Shown one piece after another: positions 56,937 to 64,000 of a stretch of DNA of 64,000 nt (position 1 is the stretch's first letter; every line of letters begins with the position of its first letter). Source of the stretch: Kingdonia uniflora (taxonomy: Eukaryota > Streptophyta > Magnoliopsida > Ranunculales > Circaeasteraceae); contig JACGCM010002671.1 of NCBI GenBank assembly GCA_014058105.1, forward strand, positions 62,001-126,000, read 5' to 3'. The notes below the pieces were generated by a model. That model made no database searches and was not told where the DNA came from. It saw nothing but the letters and a program-made list of their open reading frames with translations. Position numbers and translations under genes: made by a program.

Positions 56937-57895
56937 ATATTTCATCAAGTTGTCTTAACATGAGAGCAATGTTGGATTTTTCTTCGCATCCTTGTAGAAG
57001 ACAAGGTTGGGGGGACAGATGCGGGGTTTGGCATAACTACGGGGCAGTTGCACTGATGTCTTACCTAGGACTAGCTTCTATGGTCGGGCCCTCTTCATAT
57101 CTACCAACTCTGTGGAGGTGGTGGCTATAGAGGCAGCGATGGTGGTAATGGAGAAGGGAAATGGAGAATGGAAGTCTGCTTCTGTACCTCCCTCGTTACT
57201 TGGCACTAAGAAGACCTTCAGTTTGAAGAATTGGTTCAAGCACTGAGTCCTCTTCATTCATGCCCATACTTCCTCCAAACCTAGTTTCTGGTCAGAGTAA
57301 GATGGTGTAAAAATTAGGCAATGACTGATTCGAAGATTTACGAATATTGGATGAAATGTGATGTGTGAGATTAGAACTTACAACCTGGTTATAATAATTG
57401 AGCTGTAAAAATATGTTTGTAATATAAAATATGTGTAATGAATGATCGAACTGAATGACAGAGATTTATTGGGGGAGAGAAAAAAAAATTGTAGAATGTT
57501 TAGGATGGGAAATTCGAGCTCAGGGAGGTAATTCTGACAAATTTTATCTGGAAAGAATAATCTTGATATGGAATTGGCCAAACTGACTGAGGTCGATAGG
57601 GAGAGATATGTTCAAATAACTTTTCTCCAGATACTTGGGTTGTCTGTTATAAAATAATAGGATAATATCACGAACTGTGGGGGATTCGTAGCAAAAATGT
57701 ATAAATATGGGGAAATAAGCTTTAAACTGACGGAATAAAATAGAAATGGTGTGGACTTGATCTGAGAGAATTTAATATGCCGCTGAGGGGCGACTAGCGA
57801 TAAAGATAGCTTAAGTGCAGGAGTGGATTTTTGGCCTGTTGGACTTTAATGCTGAACTACCAGTGAGGGAGTATCAATTTGAAAGTTCAGATTAG

Positions 57896-58099
57896 ATGGG
57901 TAGGGAACGTGAGTACAAACGCCACTTCTATGAGGAGCTATTTCGGGAAGTTATTGTGGAACCTGTAGCTCGAAAAGTTACTGTGAGATTGATTGCTAAA
58001 GAAGAGATCGAACTGGAAGATGTGAGGATTGCTGGAGGCGAAATGATTGGATGCTGTTCACCAAGACATCATGGATGTTTTAGATGGAATTATATCTGA
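57896..58099 (+). CDS. Small ORF in the extra-gene region, copy 2
   Basis: 67 residues, MGREREYKRHFYEELFREV with a Glu-rich region and a terminal Cys/His-rich stretch (GCCSPRHHGCFRWNYI). It aligns with the second half of 36,453-36,722 and the following, out-of-frame sequence of copy 1 (GCGVPGNQGCFRCNYM). Ends in TGA. Probably an exon or small protein; unknown. Confidence 0.45.
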   Translation: MGREREYKRHFYEELFREVIVEPVARKVTVRLIAKEEIELEDVRIAGGEMIGCCSPRHHGCFRWNYI

Positions 58100-59111
58100 G
58101 GGAGTGAATTGTAATGAGGGTGTGATGATAATGAAGTGAATGTAAATAGGGGTGGTATGCATGTAAGTATATGAGTTTGAATAATTTCCAAAAAAATAAA
58201 ATTAGAATGAATTTTGAATCTGTCCTCTATTGTTGCAAATATTGTTTATGACTGTTGTGAAAAATGAATTTGAATATTTTTAAAAATTTGAGAGCTTTGG
58301 AAATGACGTCAGCACTTCTATAAGTAGAAGATGCAAAAATAGAAAGAAAAAAAAAACAGGGAGCTTTTGACTTTGTCTCTTGTGTAAAAGTAGAGAAAGC
58401 CCGATTGCGTGTAAGTGTGAGTCATCATGAATGTGGGGAGGTCATGTGGAGATTTAGAAAAGAGAGATAAAAATATATTAAAATATAGGGCAAAGGGTAA
58501 TGATGGGAAAATATTTTTACCTAAAAGGTGTAAGACATCTGACATTGATTGTGGAAGGGATGCCTCGGCTTTAAAGCTGAGGATGGTACCGTGCGAGGCT
58601 CAATAATTGCCAGCAGTTAGAGAGAGAAAATATAAATAATGCTTCATCTACGTTATTCAAACATTTCTCAATTTCTTTAAACTTGAAGAGCAGTGAGTGT
58701 AGGAAAGAGAAAAAATAGCAGAGAATCTTATGAGAATTTAATCGATAGTGATCAACAGTCAAAGTAAGAGAGAGTTGCAGAGACTGAGTCACGAAGGTGG
58801 TTATGTAGCAGCGTTATGAGGGAAGGATTTGGCACTGTGTCAGATTCACATTCTGACATAGAAGGTTAGTAGAGTATTTGTGATATTTTGAATGCGCTAT
58901 TTTTGAAAATCATTTTTTGTGTTAGGGAAATCTAAAAATTACCATTTACTATAATCTATAAAAGCCTGTTTGATATATGATATACGAAAGAAATATATAT
59001 GTGGGTGATGTATATGTAAAAGATAATGATGGGTACCTGGACCTGTATGTAGGTCGACCGTGAGGAGTGTTTGTGTAGGATCAAACCCTCATCTATAGAT
59101 TTGTAGTTGAT

Positions 59112-62100
59112 ATGGAGACTTCACCTGTTAATGAGGCGTCGACCTTTGGTCGATCGGCAGAGTCTGAGATTATAATATCTGATAGGGGGGAAGAAGTAGG
59201 GGTTGTTCAATTTCTAGATTTTCCTGGAAGATTGGTAACCTATCCTCTGAATTCTGATATGTTCAAAGAGTTTAGTAAAGCCAAGACTTTAGTAGGGGGA
59301 AGATGGGGTAGTTGTGTAGAACATGCTAGTAGGCATTTTAGGAGTTGCATCGTAACAACTGGAGAGGAATACTTTTTTCTGTTGGCTGATCTGGAAAAGG
59401 AGAAATGAGATAGGGGTTTAGGATAATTGATCTCTGGGGAGTACTTTGACGGAAACGTCCAGGGAGACCTGGCAGAAGGGATTTTGAAGATCATCGGGGC
59501 ATTTCTTGTTCAGTTGAACGGGAACATGTGGGAGGTGATAAATGTTTGTGAATTTCTGAATAAGTTGTGGGAGGAGGATATCTTTTGAGGATGTCTTGCC
59601 TTTTTATGGGGTAAAAAACTTTTTTGCAAGTAATGGGGCATATTTTTTTGCAACTCGGCCTCGTTTCTTCGATCTGAACTTAGCATGTCAACCATTGAAT
59701 GATAATGCGATATGGGTGAAGGGTGATTGCCTTCAGAGAGATGATGAAGAACCCATGAAACTTATATGTAGAATTGTAAAACAAAGTAAGTATAACAATG
59801 TATAATGTATAAGAGTGATATCTTGAAAGTGTATGTTGCTTCGCTAATGACACTGGGTTGTTGATCGACAGGTCCTCAATCAAAGGTAATGAGGAGGGAG
59901 TCTCTGTTGGACACTGTTGCACAGGAATGGACATAGCTTGAGGTTGTGCTAAAAAAACTTGGCATTAGCAGAAAGAAATGTGCTAACAGCCAGTCCGAGA
60001 AATTTTAAAAGTCTCAAACAATGAGGCTAATGACGAGCGTTGAGGGAAACAAGTAGAGGGGAACTGACGGGGAGAGGCGGATAAGCTTGCCCAAGGCATC
60101 TTGAGTAGATTTCGCAGGTATGCTAGAGTTTACTACGTAGAGCAAGATAGCTCGGGCATTTCCAAAGAAGATGATGCTGAAGTGTGGTTTAACCTCTGGA
60201 ACTATAGGAAGTGGTGAGGTTGACGGAGGGGCAAAAAAGATGAGGGTTGAGCCTTTCAAATTGATAGAGGCAAAAGTCATAGAGGATCGACCTGTAATAG
60301 GCAATAAGCTAAAAGAGGTAGAGGAAAGGGCGAGGCTTGCAACTCTCAATGGGGAGAAGGGGATGAGCAAAAAGGTAAGTTTATTTATTTGAATATGTGA
60401 TAAATTTTGTATAGTTATTCGATTTAACAGTGAGGTCGATGTTGTTTGTTTTTGTAGGCTGCTCGTTTGATGAAGGGGATATGCTACGGGGTCGAGGAAG
60501 AGAAAGCTGAGCAAAAGAAGGGGAAGGTCGAGCTTGAGAAGAATGTAGCTTGACTGAAAGCTGACTTGATTAAGGAGGGGAAGCGGTTGGAGGCCCTGAA
60601 GGCTTCTTAAGAGGTAGAGATTAACAATCTTTCAGCGGAAGTGAGAAGAAATATGGAGGAGGTGACAACTGAGCGCGACAGACTCGGGCGCCACCTTATA
60701 ACCATGGGGTATTCCAAAGATGAGGTGAATGCCATTATGGCAGACACTATGTTGAGGAGAAGGACGATGATGAGGTGGAAGATATTGTTGTTGGAGTTGT
60801 GGACGGGCTGGACGGTGTCTCTCCCCAAACGATATGAGACAACTAGGGTGATAATAATGAGTGTCCAGAGGGAGGAAACGAGAAGGTATATTAGAATGTT
60901 GACTCTGTGATTGTATGAATGGTTTGGAATGTTGTAATCTGATGGAATATTGTTTGTTGGATATAATTTTGTAGGCTAAGATACTTTTGTAAACCTTGTT
61001 GTAGGAACGTAAGAAAATACGCCTCAAAATAAAAGATTTAGAGTCTGAGCTTGCTTAGGAAAGAGATGCCTCAGCGTCCCTGTTGTCTTCGCAAGCGAAG
61101 CTATAGGTCCGAAAAGAGTAAGAAATATTTGACTTGTATGCTTCATTTCTCTAGAGCTGGAAAGTAAAAAGTAGAGTGTTGGGACAGACCAAAAACCTGT
61201 TATCAGTTTATGGGTAATGGCACTCAATGGTGAATAGAAAATAACAAGATATTAATAAATTAAAACATTGAGAATTTGTACCTTAGAATTGGAAGTATGT
61301 GTTATTGTTCATCCAACTGAGATTATACTTCAACTTTAAGTTTAGAAGTAGTTTCTCACAGTAGATGTTAAAATATAGAAATTTGGTTAAAAATGTGATG
61401 TATGTATTGAGTGAATATTATGAATTGAACTTGATATATTGCATATGTGATGTGCAGGTCGAATTTGAGTTAGCTCGCTTTGGCGAAGATGAGATACGCC
61501 AATGTAACCAAGAATTTACGGAGGAGTTTGATAGGATGAGAAAGGCAAATGAGGACAGAGAAGATCAACATGTAAAGGTGCACTTCAAGTTTGTTGTGGC
61601 AACCCAAACTGCTGACGACCTTGCTCGGAAGATCGAGGAGAAGGATGCTAAAATTAGTTAAGGGCAAAAAGATCTCTCGGAGATGAAAGAACATGCAGCG
61701 AAGCTCAAAAGCCATAATGATGCACTGATGGCAAAGAGTATGGATGCTGACATGGCTCGATACCGTATATAGGTACTAAAAAAATCATATGAAGGGTTAA
61801 TTCATTCTGTGGCTAGTTTAAAAGACCAAATGATCAACAAAACGAACGATCAAGAGCAGTCTCGAGTTGATCTAGTGAGTACCAGAAACGAGCTGGAGCG
61901 ATTGATGAAGATAATGGTTGAGAAAGATAACGAGCCGATGAAAGCTCGAGATAACCTATCTACCTCTGAAGTTACGGTTGAATAGTTGACTACAGCTTTA
62001 CCTGCTAAAGATATAGAGTTTCGGATGGTGCAACAGAAGTGCGATGAGTTGAATGAAAGGGTGGCACAATTGATGACCGAATTGGTATAAGCCAATTCGC

Positions 62101-62913
62101 GTGCCAGAAACGTCGTGGCTGAAGATCACTTGAGGAAGAATAAAAGTAATGTCAAGTTTTCCCTTGTTAAAGGGGATGTAGTTAGTCTATAAGCTCAAAT
62201 AGGAGAGCTGGAGGGAATTGTAGCTCGAACTCAAGGTCATGTACAAAAAAGAAATAAGCTGTTAAGGGAGTGCCAAAGTAAGTTGGATGCTGCTCTTACT
62301 AGGGAATAAGGGATAGAGCAGACTCTCAGGGGTAAGGAGATTTTGATTATGAAGCAAGATGAGTTGTTAAAATAGTTTTTGGCTGAGGAAGATTTAAACA
62401 AGGAGCTTGAGGAACTTTGTGCTCAGGTGGCGAATTTGAGGGCGATTAATAAGGCTGAATTAGCTAAAGCTGACAAGAAGGCGAAAGAGAATATCACGTT
62501 TATGGCTCGAATAAATAGTAAAATGGAATGGTAAGAAGAACGGTATAAAGTTGCATAATCGCCTTCAAATGGCGAGAGAAAATTTTTCTGAGGCAGTCAT
62601 GCCCATGGCATCGTGCTCAGAACTGATGATGGTGGTGATCACCTATTTTGTAGAGGAAATAAAAAGGCTTGAGTTAGAGAAAGATACCTTGTACGACTGT
62701 TTTTCAGAAAGGGGATGTATTTGTAAAGCTAATATAGATTAAGGAAATTGTATGAACTCCATGGAAACAGAGTTAGGCTCTCAACCTACTGAATTGGTAG
62801 AATATGGCAAGATTGATGTGACTGCTCGAGCTCGAGAATTTATGGCTGGTCATTCTCCTGTTGTAGGGGAAAGTGTAGCTGACCTCCCAGCAGTAGAAAA
62901 GAATCCATTGTAG
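59112..62913 (+). pseudogene. Antisense extra gene (aORF) of Tat element 2
   Basis: Copy 2 of the spliced coiled-coil gene. Exon D' (59,112-59,785) starts METSPVNEASTFGRSAES, has GRWGSCVEHASRHF and ATRPRFFDLNLACQPL, and has a stop at 59,406. Introns: 59,786-59,871, 60,375-60,457, 60,886-61,004 and 61,118-61,457, each GT...AG, matching the four introns of copy 1. Exon G' (61,005-61,117) is 113 bp, exactly as in copy 1. The last exon (61,458-62,913) is coiled-coil (RQCNQEFTEEFDRMRKANED, AKDIEFRMVQQKCDELNERV) but has more stops than copy 1. Function unknown. Confidence 0.78.
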
Positions 62914-62939
62914 CAGTTGTATATGTAACCTGATAAAAG

Positions 62940-63560
62940 TATCTATCGCAGATATATTAAGAGATAAAAGCTAGTTTTACCTATGCTTTATCTTTTGTCT
63001 GATAGAGTTCTTTGATTGAAAACTAGTATTACCTTCGTTTTAATTGTAGAGTATGAATGTCACAGCCATATTGAGTGAGATGAAAGCTAGTTTTACCTTT
63101 GCTTTATCTTATGCCTGGTAGAGTTCCTCGATTGAAAACTAGCATTACCTTTATTTTAATCTCAGAGTATAATAGAGTCAGTCAAATCAAGTGTTATCCT
63201 TGTTTTAACCGGTATAATGTTGCAACCATATTAAGTGAGATTAAAGCTAGCTTTACCTTTGCTTTATCTTATGCCTGGTAGAGTTCCTCGATTGAAAACT
63301 AGTATTACCTTTGTTTTAATCTCGAAGTATAGTAGAGTCGGTCAAATCAAGTGTTATCCTTGTTTTAACCGGCATAATGTCGCAGCCATATTGAGTAAGA
63401 TGAAAGCTAGTTTTACCTTTGCTTTATCTTATGTCTGGTAGAGTTCCTCGAGTGAAAACTAGTATTACCTTTATTTTAATCTCAGAGTATAGTAAAGTCG
63501 ATTAAATCAAGTGTTATCCTTATTTTAATCGGAGTAGAGGTCGATTAAAAGCTAGTATTA
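62940..63560. repeat. ~160-bp tandem repeat of Tat element 2
   Basis: Unit starts (aaagctag(t/c)tttacctttgc) lie near 63,083, 63,243 and 63,403, exactly 160 bp apart, with partial units before (about 62,967) and after. The same repeat family as 41,690-42,070, with more copies. Confidence 0.9.
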
Positions 63561-63719
63561 CCTATGCTTTAATCTATGTATTGTCTACGTAAGTAGAGAG
63601 TTGTGTGGGGAAAAACTTGGAAGTTTTCATTGAATAGAAAAGGATGTACATTGGATGGAGATGAAAATCTCACTTTTGGAATGTAAAAAACAAGAATTCG
63701 AATTAGAGTAGTGAGGGAC

Positions 63720-63963
63720 TTAACGATAGTACCGTTTCAGTCGCCTAGTGTTCCATAGATTTGAGATATGAACTCCCTCTTCGGTTATGAGGTAATATGA
63801 TCCCAGGCCTATGAGACCTTTGATAAGGAATGGACCCTCCCAATTTTCTACTAGTTTCCCAGCATGAGGCCTTTTTTTTTTGTTGAGGGATTTCTTTGAG
63901 GACGAGATCGTCGATTTGGAAAGTACGGCTTCTGACTTGTCTATTATACACACTAGCCAGCAT
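63720..63963 (-). pseudogene. Integrase C-terminal end of Tat element 2
   Basis: Minus-strand frames give YNRQVRSRTFQIDDLVLKEI and, after a shift, KLVENWEGPFLIKG, GLGSYYLITEEG and NLWNTRRLKRYY. These match the integrase tail of Gag-Pol polyproteins and align with 42,226-42,516. The rest of pol is beyond the window. Confidence 0.82.
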
Positions 63964-64000
63964 ATTGTGATATCGAACTAGGTTAGCAATGACATGTTCC

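Larger units (their letters stand above)
55797..64000 (-). mobile_element. Tat element 2 (partial, continues beyond the window)
   Basis: Same family and orientation as Tat element 1. The 3' LTR is at 55,797-56,412, followed by the opposite-strand extra gene, the 160-bp tandem repeat and the C-terminal end of integrase, where the window ends. It is more eroded than element 1 in its extra gene, but all splice-site positions can be found. Confidence 0.9.

Noticed and set aside
60014..60514. 166-codon minus-strand ORF in Tat element 2
   Set aside because: It is antisense to exon E' and the following intron of the extra gene. The plus strand matches copy 1 at the protein level; this frame does not.
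1..64000. tRNA, rRNA or other structured RNA genes
   Set aside because: No cloverleaf-like or rRNA-like segments were recognised by reading. A covariance-model scan was not possible here.

Overview
The window looks like a repeat-dense stretch of a flowering-plant nuclear genome, probably a eudicot. The evidence is the plant-type transposon families present (PIF/Harbinger with a NAM-associated second gene, plant mobile domain, MULE, Tat-type Ty3/gypsy, L1-type LINEs carrying RNase H), a broken pentatricopeptide-repeat (PPR) gene, GT-AG introns and AT-rich spacers. I see no intact host gene, no rRNA or tRNA, no CRISPR array and nothing prokaryotic. Almost every reading frame belongs to a decayed mobile element. 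The species cannot be told from the sequence alone.

Layout. 1-3.7 kb: decayed PIF/Harbinger element with convergent transposase (+) and Myb/NAM-associated gene (-). 3.77-5.8 kb: spliced plant-mobile-domain gene (-). 6.25-6.76 kb: short inverted-repeat element (MITE). 6.9-8.76 kb: PPR pseudogene interrupted by a 174-bp MITE. 9.4-14.86 kb: LTR element bounded by the target duplication GATAC, coding only for Gag and so non-autonomous, with a second small non-coding LTR element nested in it (10.79-13.02 kb). 14.9-20.1 kb: LINE 1 (-). 20.5-26.7 kb: unassigned exons, then a decayed transposon gene ending in a Ulp1-like (C48) peptidase domain, with repeated exon-intron units. 26.85-33.86 kb: LINE 2 (-), the best preserved coding unit. 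33.9-55.76 kb: an older unit, probably a MULE, with a coiled-coil gene (+) converging on a MuDR-type transposase (-). It is split at 34,285 by a complete 14.25-kb Tat-lineage Ty3/gypsy element (LTRs 34,286-34,905 and 47,914-48,533, target duplication GTCTG). 55.8 kb to the window end: a second, diverged copy of that Tat element, cut off by the window.

The most interesting content is in the two Tat elements. Gag-pol lies on the minus strand. Between the end of pol and the 3' LTR, each copy carries a long gene on the opposite strand with its own TATA-like box and at least five exons whose boundaries match between the copies. It ends in a coiled-coil exon that stays in one frame for about 1.4 kb in copy 1 apart from four stop codons. 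A ~160-bp tandem repeat of differing copy number lies where the two transcription units converge. This fits the 'additional ORF' of Tat-type elements, whose function is unknown.

Inferred order of events: the MULE-like unit was present first, Tat element 1 then jumped into its coiled-coil gene, and Tat element 2 landed at its right edge. The small LTR element entered the Gag-only element after that element arrived. No element here looks currently autonomous.
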